Counted from the first letter of the stretch, positions 1 to 5,749 are shown. The stretch: DNA of 8,349 nucleotides from Flavobacteriales bacterium (GCA_027033875.1 JALVKK010000259.1:1-8349), one strand, 5' to 3'. Numbers and translations are program-made. The notes: generated from the sequence alone by a model not told the origin.

Positions 1-80
1 TACTCTGTGGTTAAAAAAATATACACTCGGCACATTCTTTGCTCCTTCATCGCAAAAAAATAACCGTTAAAACATAAAAT

Positions 81-108
81 CTGAAATCTGAAATCTGAAA
101 TCTGAAAT
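81..108. repeat. (CTGAAAT)4 heptamer tandem repeat touching the sufE start codon
   Basis: Four perfect head-to-tail copies of the heptamer CTGAAAT. The last copy supplies the first two bases of the sufE ATG at 107-109, so the array makes up the 26 bases just before translation starts. No Shine-Dalgarno sequence is present, as is usual in Bacteroidota. A related unit (CTAAAAT) occurs at 599-605 in the next spacer. The repeat is certain. A role in slippage or initiation is inference. Confidence 0.9.
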
Positions 109-529
109 GAATAATAATACCTCAATTTCTCAAAAAGAAAAAGACCTTTTGGCAGACTTTGACATGTTGCCCGAATGGAACGACAAATACAATTACATTA
201 TGGACTTAGGTAGCGAACTACCTCTAATCTCCGAAGAAATGAAAAATGCCGATACGAAAGTAGAGGGTTGTCAATCCGCCTCGTGGCTGACAGTTGAAGA
301 AAAAGACGGCAGACTCTATTTCAAAGGCGACAGTGAAGCCATTTTAGGCAAAGGCGTTATCAGTATGCTGTTGAATTTGCTCAACGGACAGTCTGCAGAA
401 GAAATTGCCAAATATGATTTTGGTTTAGTACACAAAATCGATTTACCCAACCACCTCTCTCCTACCCGAAAAATGGGATTGGAAGCGATTATGAAACGTA
501 TTACTGAGCTAGCACGACTTTTTCTATAA
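107..529 (+). CDS. sufE: SufE-type cysteine desulfuration protein
   Basis: A 140-residue cytoplasmic protein of the SufE family. SufE takes a persulfide sulfur from the cysteine desulfurase SufS and passes it to the SufBCD scaffold for Fe-S cluster assembly. The family signature is clear: the segment around VEGCQSASWL carries the sulfur-accepting cysteine at C55 (equivalent to E. coli SufE C51), preceded by a PLISEEMKNAD helix, then LYFKGDSEAILGKG (about 70-83) and the C-terminal helix beginning LSPTRKMGLEAI. Length matches the family (about 138-147 residues). The ATG at 107 gives the usual short N-terminal helix (KEKDLLADFDML), and no other plausible start was noted. A DUF59 gene lies downstream on the same strand after 183 bases, as in other SUF loci. 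sufS or sufBCD may lie to the left, outside the window. Assignment is firm. Confidence 0.96.
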   Translation: MNNNTSISQKEKDLLADFDMLPEWNDKYNYIMDLGSELPLISEEMKNADTKVEGCQSASWLTVEEKDGRLYFKGDSEAILGKGVISMLLNLLNGQSAEEIAKYDFGLVHKIDLPNHLSPTRKMGLEAIMKRITELARLFL

Positions 530-543
530 GATATGAAAAATTT

Positions 544-659
544 TTGAATATCGATTAACGATTTTAGATGTAAAATTTTAGAAGTTATTCTAGGAAATCT
601 AAAATCGGGATTCCTCACTTCGGCAAGCTCAGCACAAGTGTTCGGTGTTCGATATTCAA
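544..659. repeat. Nested inverted-repeat element between sufE and the DUF59 gene
   Basis: TTGAATATCGA at 544-554 is the exact reverse complement of TCGATATTCAA at 649-659. Inside it a second perfect 11-bp pair occurs, CGATTTTAGAT (559-569) with ATCTAAAATCG (597-607), and a third short pair CACTT/AAGTG (616-620 and 636-640) flanks GGCAAGCTCAGCA. The element fills most of the 183-base spacer and has no credible ORF of its own. The layout resembles a folded, dispersed intergenic repeat (REP/MITE-like), but copy number cannot be seen from one window. No T-tract follows, so it is not a standard terminator. Confidence 0.6.
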
Positions 660-712
660 TTTGATAAGATAAATAGCAATTAATATTCAGTATTGATAAA
701 AACAAAAGTAAA

Positions 713-1039
713 ATGAGCGATAATAAAATCCCAAAAAAAGTCTTAGAAGATGCCATTGTGCAACAATTAAAATTGGTATATGATCCTGAAATTCCGGTTG
801 ACATATATAACTTAGGGCTGATTTACGACATTGAAATTGACGATGAACAAAATGTCAAAATATTAATGACCTTAACGGCACCCAATTGTCCTGTGGCTGA
901 TTCGCTTCCCGATGAGGTCAAAACCCGTGTTAAATCGACACACGGTATCAAAAATGTCGAAATTGAGCTGACATTTGACCCGCCATGGAGTAAAGATTTT
1001 CTCAGTGATGAAGCCAAATTGATGTTGGGAATGATGTAA
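713..1039 (+). CDS. DUF59/MIP18-family SUF-associated Fe-S assembly protein (SufT/YitW type)
   Basis: A 108-residue cytoplasmic protein made almost entirely of one DUF59 (MIP18) domain. Visible signatures are the YDPEIPVDIYNLGLIY segment (23-38), the LTAPNCPVAD loop with the conserved cysteine C59, and the C-terminal FDPPWSKDFLSDEAK (88-102). Members such as SufT and YitW act in maturation or delivery of Fe-S clusters and are often encoded in SUF loci, which agrees with sufE just upstream. The single-domain length is normal. It lacks the P-loop ATPase part of Mrp/ApbC proteins, so it is not an Mrp fusion. The ATG at 713 follows an A-rich stretch without a Shine-Dalgarno sequence. I saw no promoter motif in front, so read-through from sufE is likely. 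The family is sure. The exact role (carrier or targeting factor) is not fixed by sequence. Confidence 0.93.
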   Translation: MSDNKIPKKVLEDAIVQQLKLVYDPEIPVDIYNLGLIYDIEIDDEQNVKILMTLTAPNCPVADSLPDEVKTRVKSTHGIKNVEIELTFDPPWSKDFLSDEAKLMLGMM

Positions 1040-1081
1040 ATCAACCTGTTACAATATTCCGTAAAAAAAACTTTCTTTTGT

Positions 1082-1112
1082 TTTGCCAAAAATAAAAATG
1101 TTCATATATTTG
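1082..1112 (+). promoter_or_regulatory. Bacteroidota-type promoter of the tRNA cluster
   Basis: TTTG at 1082-1085 and TATATTTG at 1105-1112 match the Bacteroidota -33/-7 consensus (TTTG and TAnnTTTG) with a 19-base spacer. A second TTTG lies at 1077-1080. Transcription would begin around 1118-1120, about a dozen bases before the first tRNA, giving a very short leader. This is the best consensus promoter in the window. Confidence 0.75.
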
Positions 1113-1130
1113 CACGCCTAACAAAGAAAA

Positions 1131-1203
1131 GACCCGGTAGCTCAGTAGGTAGAGCATCTCCCTTTTAAGGAGAGGGTCCTGAGTTCGAGCCTCAGCCGGG
1201 TCA
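1131..1203 (+). tRNA. tRNA-Lys (anticodon TTT), copy 1
   Basis: Full cloverleaf of 73 nt. The acceptor stem GACCCGG pairs with CCGGGTC (1196-1202), with discriminator A at 1203. The D-arm contains AGCTCAGTAGGTAGAGC. The anticodon stem TCTCC/GGAGA encloses loop CTTTTAA with anticodon TTT at 1164-1166. The T-arm contains GTTCGAGCC. CCA is not encoded; the next bases are C and eight T (1205-1212). It reads codons AAA and AAG, which are abundant in this AT-rich genome. Confidence 0.97.
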
Positions 1204-1233
1204 CTTTTTTTTGAAATATTATTATTTATTACC

Positions 1234-1306
1234 GACCCGGTAGCTCAGTAGGTAGAGCATCTCCCTTTTAAGGAGAGGGTCCTGAGTTCGAGCCTCAGCC
1301 GGGTCA
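1234..1306 (+). tRNA. tRNA-Lys (anticodon TTT), copy 2, identical to copy 1
   Basis: All 73 bases equal the tRNA at 1131-1203, starting 103 bases downstream, with a 30-base AT-rich spacer that does not resemble the flanks of copy 1. The anticodon TTT is at 1267-1269. It is probably co-transcribed with copy 1, since the spacer holds no promoter motif. Identity of both copies points to recent duplication or gene conversion. CCA is again not encoded. Confidence 0.97.
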
Positions 1307-1317
1307 CATATCAAAAC

Positions 1318-1348
1318 AAGTTAGGCAACTACGCTTAACTTTTTTTTT
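1318..1348 (+). terminator. Intrinsic terminator-like hairpin between tRNA-Lys copy 2 and tRNA-Leu
   Basis: AAGTTAGGC (1318-1326) pairs with GCTTAACTT (1333-1341) over 9 bp with one G-T wobble, leaving a 6-base loop, and nine T follow (1340-1348). It would end the tRNA-Lys transcript. Only 11 bases separate it from the next tRNA, which leaves no room for a complete promoter in between. Confidence 0.65.
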
Positions 1349-1359
1349 ATTATAACATC

Positions 1360-1444
1360 GCGCACGTGGTGGAATTGGTAGACACGCCAGCTTGAGGGGC
1401 TGGTGACTGTTAAGGTCGTGCAGGTTCAAGTCCTGTCGTGCGCA
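1360..1444 (+). tRNA. tRNA-Leu (anticodon GAG)
   Basis: An 85-nt class II tRNA. Acceptor stem GCGCACG (1360-1366) pairs with CGTGCGC (1437-1443), with discriminator A at 1444. The anticodon stem CCAGC/GCTGG encloses loop TTGAGGG with anticodon GAG at 1394-1396. The long variable arm (GAC/GTC with a TGTTAAG loop) and T-arm GGTTCAAGTCC are typical of tRNA-Leu. It reads CUC and CUU. Positions 36 and 37 are both G (1396-1397), the recognition site of the m1G37 methyltransferase TrmD, whose gene lies convergently just downstream. CCA is not encoded. Confidence 0.97.
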
Positions 1445-1453
1445 CAACCTTGC

Positions 1454-1491
1454 AAAGCTAAATAACTCATATTCAGTTATTTAGCTTTTTT
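1454..1491. terminator. Hairpin terminator between convergent tRNA-Leu and trmD
   Basis: AAAGCTAAATAACT (1454-1467) pairs perfectly over 14 bp with 1475-1488 around a 7-base loop, and the T-tract runs to 1491. On the + strand this is a good intrinsic terminator for the tRNA cluster. On the minus strand the hairpin starts two bases past the trmD stop codon (1490-1492), but only TTT follows it, so termination there would be weaker. The T-tract and the trmD stop codon share bases. Confidence 0.85.
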
Positions 1492-2164
1492 ATTTCAATA
1501 AATCCGGTCGTATTTTTTTGGTAATCTCTTCTGCTTTTTGTTCACGCCATTCGGCTATTTTTTGATGATTGCCCGACAATAATACATTCGGCACTTTCAT
1601 ACCTTTATATACCGGCGGGCGGGTATAGACCGGCGGTGCTAACAAATCGTTTTGAAAAGAATCGGATAAAGCGGAAGTTTCATCGGTAATTGCCCCCGGA
1701 AGCAAACGAACCAATGCATCAATCAATACAGCTGCCGGCAATTCACCACCGGATAAAACATAATCACCTAAAGAAATTTCACGCGTTACATGTAAATCGC
1801 GAAGACGCTGATCCACCCCTTTATAATGTCCGGCTAATATCATTAAATTATCTTTTAGGGACAATTCATTGACTGTTGTTTGATTTAAAACAGGCGCATC
1901 AGGTGTCATAAAAATTATATCGTCATATTCACGTTCGGATTTTAAGTGAGATATCAACTTATCAAGCGGTTCTACCATCAACACCATTCCCGCGCCACCA
2001 CCGTATTGATAATCATCTATTTGCTTATATGTTCCCTTGCCGAAATCGTGAATATCATGAATAAATATTTCAACAACAGCCTTATCTTTTGCCCTTTGGA
2101 CGATGCTATAATTGAAAAAACTGTCTAAAAGTTGCGGAACGGCACTTAAAATATCAACTCGCAT
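1490..2164 (-). CDS. trmD: tRNA (guanine-N1)-methyltransferase TrmD
   Basis: A 224-residue SPOUT-family enzyme that uses S-adenosylmethionine to make m1G37 in tRNAs with G36, which prevents +1 frameshifting. Landmarks: MRVDILSAVP at the start, YGGGAGM (54-60), the trefoil-knot segments AGHYKGVDQR (111-120) and ISLGDYVLSGGELPA (130-144), R153 in the RLLPG segment, the linker SALSDSF with the likely catalytic base D168 (E. coli D169), and VLLSGNH (194-200). It is shorter than E. coli TrmD (255), mostly at the C-terminus. The knot reads HYKG where E. coli has RYEG; I recall this as usual in Bacteroidota. In this window trmD is not next to rpsP, rimM or rplS, its operon partners in E. coli; it stands alone between a divergent and a convergent transcript. 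The ATG at 2162-2164 fits the conserved N-terminus. Confidence 0.97.
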   Translation of the reverse strand: MRVDILSAVPQLLDSFFNYSIVQRAKDKAVVEIFIHDIHDFGKGTYKQIDDYQYGGGAGMVLMVEPLDKLISHLKSEREYDDIIFMTPDAPVLNQTTVNELSLKDNLMILAGHYKGVDQRLRDLHVTREISLGDYVLSGGELPAAVLIDALVRLLPGAITDETSALSDSFQNDLLAPPVYTRPPVYKGMKVPNVLLSGNHQKIAEWREQKAEEITKKIRPDLLK

Positions 2165-2180
2165 AATCTGTATTTTGTAG

Positions 2181-2213
2181 CAAAGATACGTTTTTTCAAA
2201 AGTTCCGGTCGAA
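2181..2213 (-). promoter_or_regulatory. Probable trmD promoter
   Basis: Read on the minus strand, TATCTTTG (2188-2181) matches TAnnTTTG exactly. The upstream box TTCG (2213-2210) differs from TTTG at one base and is 21 bases away. Transcription would begin about 10 bases before the trmD ATG, a nearly leaderless message. Moderate confidence because of the imperfect -33 box. Confidence 0.5.
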
Positions 2214-2231
2214 AAAATAATGTATAAAAAT

Positions 2232-2262
2232 TTTCATTTTTTCATAATAGTTCGTATTTTCG
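2232..2262 (+). promoter_or_regulatory. Possible promoter of the ppiD-like gene
   Basis: TATTTTCG at 2255-2262 has seven of eight bases of the pattern TAnnTTTG (free positions included), and TTTC at 2232-2235, 19 bases upstream, differs from TTTG at one base. It lies 40 bases before the ATG at 2303, back to back with the trmD promoter. Both boxes are imperfect in an AT-rich stretch, so this is tentative. Confidence 0.3.
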
Positions 2263-2302
2263 CAGACTAATGTAAAATTTATTAAAAATAAATATCTAGA
2301 AG

Positions 2303-4441
2303 ATGGCAATATTAGGACAAATACAAAAGAGATCAGGGGTTTTAATCGGAATCATTGCATTGGCATTATTTGCCTTTGTTATTCAAGGATTGATTAAAAA
2401 CTCGTCCTCTTTGGGTAAAGGCAATGTAAACATAATCGGCGAAGTAGATGGACGTAAAATACCCAGAGCCGAATTTCAAAAAAGAGTCGCCTTAATGCAA
2501 AAACAAACCCGAAGTTTTTCACAAATGCAAGCTGTAAAAACGGTATGGGATCAAATGGTAAATGAAGCTGTTCTTAACAATCAATATGACAAATTGGGAA
2601 TAAAAGTAGGTTCCGACCGTGTCAGAGATTTGGTTATCAACAACGCTACCATCAAACAGGCTTTTACCAATCAACAAGGTATTTTTGATGAAAATCGATT
2701 ATCTGATTACATCGATCAAATATACCAAAATAAAGATCGAAATCCGGAAATCTATGCGCAATGGAAAAATTTTGAAAATTCGTTGATAGAAGCAGAAAAG
2801 AAAAAAATCTATATGGACATGGTAAAAGCAGCTGCCAATCCCACCTTGAAAGAAGGTGAATGGTTATATCACTATGAAAATGATGCCGTTGACTTCAAAT
2901 ATGCCGCCGTTCCGTATGCAAACATTCCAGATTCGCTGATCACTGCTGTTACCAATGACGATATATCGGCTTATATCAATAAACACCCTGATAAATATAA
3001 AGTTGATGAAAACCGTAGTTTTCAATATGTTTTCATTCCTTTGGAACCTTCCGTTAAAGATAAACAAAAGATAAAGGACGAATTGCAAGTTTTGATCAAT
3101 GATAAAGAAGTTTATGATGAAAAAGCTGTCGATCATAAAAAAATAGAAAAAGGCTTTAAAAACACCGAAGATGCAGAAACTTTTGCTAATAAATATTCGG
3201 ACATCAAACAACAAGCTCGTTGGTTTTTCAAAAACAAACTACCGAAAGAATACGCCGATACTCTAATTAAATTAAATAAAGGTGATATTTACGGCCCTTA
3301 TGAGATGAAAAAACAAATTTTTTTGTCAAAAATCATCGATACCAAAATAATTCCGGATTCTGCCAAAGCATCGCATATATTGATAGCGTACAAAGGAGCA
3401 ATGCGAGCCAATCCCGATATTTCGCGTGATAAAGAAACTGCCAAAAAGAAAGCTGACAGTATCTTAAAAGTTGTCAAAAGAAATCCGGCAAAGTTTGCTG
3501 ATTATGCCAAAGAATTATCTGATGGACCTACCAAAACAAAAGGTGGTGATTTAGGCTGGTTTACATACGGACAAATGGTTCCGAAATTTAACGACTTTGT
3601 ATTTAACGGTAAAAAAGGACAAATCGGTTTGGTTGAAACGCCTTTCGGATTTCATATTTTAAAAATTTATGATTTGACCAAACCCGAAAAAGCCGTTAAG
3701 ATGCTTTCTATCGTCAGGAATGTTGAACCCGGTACTGAAACTGAAAATGAAACATTTGCCAAAGCTGCCAAATTTGCAAGCGAAGCCATAAACACTAAAG
3801 ATTTTGAAGCCCTAGCTAAATCAAATAACTACAAAGTAAAACCGGTTAAAAAAATCGGACGTTTTGAAGATCGCTTACCCGGATTGGGACAAAACAGAAA
3901 TATTGTCAATTGGTTGTATAAAGAGGAACGAAAAATAGGCGATGTTTCTAAATTTGATACCGAAAAAGGACATATCATTGTGTATGTAACCGGTATTCAA
4001 AAAGAAGGCTTAATGAGTCCCGAAGAAGCCTCTTTATCAGTAAAACCCATACTTATTAAACAAAAGAAAGCTGAAATCATTAAAGCTAAATTTACCGGTA
4101 ACAATTTTGATGAAATGGCTAAAAATGCCAAAGCAAAAATCGGTACCGCCACCGGTGTCAGACTCAAAAATCCATATATTCCCGGATTTGGACGCGAACC
4201 TATTGTCGTAGCCAAAGCTTTTAGTTTACAACCCGGACAATTCTCTCAAACTTTGGAAGGTGAAAAAGGCGTTTACATCGTTAAAACCATTAAAATAAAT
4301 AAGGCAGCAGATATTAAAAACTATATGCCATATGTAGAACAATTACGCAAAGAACGTCTAAAAGCATTGGAAAGAGAAGTCATAAAAGCCTTAAAAGATA
4401 AAGCTGATATTGAAGATAATAGAATAAACTTTTACAAATAA
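2303..4441 (+). CDS. ppiD: PpiD/SurA-type membrane-anchored peptidylprolyl isomerase
   Basis: A 712-residue inner-membrane-anchored periplasmic folding factor. Residues 1-11 (MAILGQIQKRS) are a short positively charged cytoplasmic tail. One membrane helix follows (about 12-30, GVLIGIIALALFAFVIQGL) with no cleavage site. A SurA/PpiD N-terminal chaperone-like region runs to about 180. A clear parvulin (rotamase) domain lies at about 355-455: ASHILI, then FADYAKELSDGPTKTKGGDL, GWFTYGQMVPKF and ETPFGFHILKI. The tail repeats a weaker parvulin-like pattern at about 628-664 (GREPIVVAKAF, LQPGQFSQ, GVYIVKTIK), probably non-catalytic. The architecture matches PpiD, which helps newly exported proteins fold at the Sec translocon; a role in outer-membrane protein biogenesis is inferred. 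The start is fixed by the basic tail before the helix. The gene appears monocistronic, with a strong terminator 17 bases after the stop. Confidence 0.92.
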   Translation: MAILGQIQKRSGVLIGIIALALFAFVIQGLIKNSSSLGKGNVNIIGEVDGRKIPRAEFQKRVALMQKQTRSFSQMQAVKTVWDQMVNEAVLNNQYDKLGIKVGSDRVRDLVINNATIKQAFTNQQGIFDENRLSDYIDQIYQNKDRNPEIYAQWKNFENSLIEAEKKKIYMDMVKAAANPTLKEGEWLYHYENDAVDFKYAAVPYANIPDSLITAVTNDDISAYINKHPDKYKVDENRSFQYVFIPLEPSVKDKQKIKDELQVLINDKEVYDEKAVDHKKIEKGFKNTEDAETFANKYSDIKQQARWFFKNKLPKEYADTLIKLNKGDIYGPYEMKKQIFLSKIIDTKIIPDSAKASHILIAYKGAMRANPDISRDKETAKKKADSILKVVKRNPAKFADYAKELSDGPTKTKGGDLGWFTYGQMVPKFNDFVFNGKKGQIGLVETPFGFHILKIYDLTKPEKAVKMLSIVRNVEPGTETENETFAKAAKFASEAINTKDFEALAKSNNYKVKPVKKIGRFEDRLPGLGQNRNIVNWLYKEERKIGDVSKFDTEKGHIIVYVTGIQKEGLMSPEEASLSVKPILIKQKKAEIIKAKFTGNNFDEMAKNAKAKIGTATGVRLKNPYIPGFGREPIVVAKAFSLQPGQFSQTLEGEKGVYIVKTIKINKAADIKNYMPYVEQLRKERLKALEREVIKALKDKADIEDNRINFYK

Positions 4442-4457
4442 AATTTCTTTTTTACTC

Positions 4458-4491
4458 AAAAAGTCCGTTACAATTGTAGCGGACTTTTTTT
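4458..4491 (+). terminator. Strong intrinsic terminator after the ppiD-like gene
   Basis: AAAAAGTCCGTTAC (4458-4471) pairs with 4476-4489 over 14 bp with one wobble, closed by an AATT tetraloop, and the T-tract runs 4485-4491. It lies 17 bases after the stop codon at 4439-4441. The A-tract on the left makes the hairpin symmetrical, but no gene faces it from the right. The T-tract overlaps the proposed -33 box of the next promoter. Confidence 0.9.
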
Positions 4492-4518
4492 ATTAATAGA
4501 AAAAATACCGTATTTTTG
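4488..4518 (+). promoter_or_regulatory. Probable promoter of pgk and the following gene
   Basis: TATTTTTG at 4511-4518 is an exact TAnnTTTG box. The position 19 bases upstream (4488-4491) reads TTTT, one base off TTTG, and is the end of the preceding terminator's T-tract. Transcription would start near 4525, inside a 16-bp palindrome and about 22 bases before the pgk ATG. Confidence 0.6.
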
Positions 4519-4519
4519 T

Positions 4520-4535
4520 CTATAAATATTTATAG
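4520..4535. promoter_or_regulatory. Perfect 16-bp palindrome at the expected pgk transcription start
   Basis: CTATAAATATTTATAG is its own reverse complement. It begins two bases after the -7 box and covers the predicted start site, the position of a classical repressor operator. It could equally be a short leader hairpin or a chance AT-rich palindrome. No regulator gene is nearby. Binding is inference only. Confidence 0.4.
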
Positions 4536-4546
4536 AAATATAACTC

Positions 4547-5740
4547 ATGAACATATTAAAAGATCTAAATTTCAATCATAAAAAAACATTAATCCGGGTT
4601 GATTATAACGTTCCGCTCAATAACGAGTTTCAAGTAACGGATAACACCCGTATCCTTGCCGCTAGACCTACAATTGAAAAAATATTAAACGATGGCGGTA
4701 GTGTTATTTTGATGTCTCACTTAGGACGTCCTAAAAACAAAGAAGAAAAGTTTTCGCTACGTCATATCATTGCGGAACTTGAAAAAGTCATGAAACAAAA
4801 AATTAACTTTGTTGATGATTGCATAGGCGATAAAGTTGCAAAAGCAGTTGCCGGACTCAATGACGGAGAAATCTTACTGCTCGAAAACTTGCGTTACTAT
4901 CCCGAAGAAAAAAAAGGCGATGAGAACTTTGCCAAAGCATTGGCAGAGTTAGGCGCCGATTATTATATCAATGATGCTTTCGGTACGGCACATCGTGCGC
5001 ACGCTTCAACATCTGTTATTGCCCGTTTTTTTGACAAAAAACATAAAGCTGCCGGAAAATTACTCGAAAAAGAAATACATAGTATCCGCAAAGCTCTCGA
5101 TGAAGGACAAAAACCGGTTACGGCTATAATCGGAGGAGCAAAAGTCTCGAGTAAAATAGGTGTCATTGAAAATCTCATAAACAAAGTTGATAACTTAATT
5201 ATTGTCGGTGGTATGGCTTTTACATTTTTAAAAGCTCTTGGCAATAATATAGGCAATTCTATCGTTGAAGATGACAAATTGGAATTAGCCCGAAGAATCA
5301 TAAAAGAAGCTAAAGAAAATGGTGTTAGTTTGATATTGCCTGTCGATTTGGTAATTGCAGATAAGTTTTCAAATGATGCTCAAACCAAAATTGTTGACGC
5401 TCTGAATATTCCTGATGGTTGGCAAGGTTTAGACATTGGACCTGAAACGCAAAAATTAATCGATCAAGTTATCCAAAATTCCAAAACGATTATCTGGAAC
5501 GGTCCGGCAGGTGTTTTTGAATTTGATAAATTTGCAACCGGAACGGAACAAATCGGCTTATCAATCGGACGCGCATCCGAAAACGGAGCTTTTTCATTGG
5601 TCGGTGGCGGCGATTCGGTGGCAGCAGTCAAAAAATTAGGATTAACCGATAAAATCAGTTATATTTCAACCGGTGGCGGTGCTTTATTAGAAATGCTCGA
5701 AGGTAAAACATTGCCGGGCATTGCCGCCTTGTCCGAATAA
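4547..5740 (+). CDS. pgk: Phosphoglycerate kinase
   Basis: A 397-residue cytoplasmic glycolytic enzyme that converts 1,3-bisphosphoglycerate and ADP to 3-phosphoglycerate and ATP. Length is typical (about 390-415). Signatures in order: RVDYNVP (17-23), the substrate loop SHLGRP (57-62), LLENLRYYPEE (111-121), NDAFGTAHRAHAS (142-154), GGAKVSSKI (196-204), VGGMAFTFL (220-228), the hinge and nucleotide region WNGPAGVFE (317-325), GGGDS (353-357) and STGGGALLEML (374-384). All expected catalytic and nucleotide-binding motifs look intact, including R38-equivalent residues in DNTRILAA. The ATG at 4547 gives the usual short N-terminus before strand LIRVDYNVP. An envelope transglycosylase follows after only 9 bases, so the two are probably co-transcribed. 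Confidence 0.98.
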   Translation: MNILKDLNFNHKKTLIRVDYNVPLNNEFQVTDNTRILAARPTIEKILNDGGSVILMSHLGRPKNKEEKFSLRHIIAELEKVMKQKINFVDDCIGDKVAKAVAGLNDGEILLLENLRYYPEEKKGDENFAKALAELGADYYINDAFGTAHRAHASTSVIARFFDKKHKAAGKLLEKEIHSIRKALDEGQKPVTAIIGGAKVSSKIGVIENLINKVDNLIIVGGMAFTFLKALGNNIGNSIVEDDKLELARRIIKEAKENGVSLILPVDLVIADKFSNDAQTKIVDALNIPDGWQGLDIGPETQKLIDQVIQNSKTIIWNGPAGVFEFDKFATGTEQIGLSIGRASENGAFSLVGGGDSVAAVKKLGLTDKISYISTGGGALLEMLEGKTLPGIAALSE

Positions 5741-5749
5741 TCAATACTT

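Noticed and set aside
81..108. Heptamer repeat as a CRISPR remnant
   Set aside because: The units are 7 bases with no spacers, far too short for CRISPR repeats, and no cas gene is present.
544..659. The spacer inverted repeat as an intrinsic terminator of sufE
   Set aside because: No T-tract follows the stems and the outer loop is over 90 bases, so it lacks the form of a terminator.
316..804. A 162-codon minus-strand open frame spanning sufE, the spacer and the DUF59 gene
   Set aside because: It lies antisense to two well-recognised genes, crosses the repeat-bearing spacer and has no recognisable domain; it is a composition shadow.
1131..1306. Duplicated tRNA-Lys as the att boundaries of an integrated element
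   Set aside because: Only 30 bases lie between the copies, both are full tRNAs, and no integrase or cargo gene is present in the window.
2864..3214. A 116-codon minus-strand frame inside the ppiD-like gene
   Set aside because: Phe/Ile-rich translation typical of the antisense of a Lys/Asn/Asp-rich gene; no promoter or family signature.
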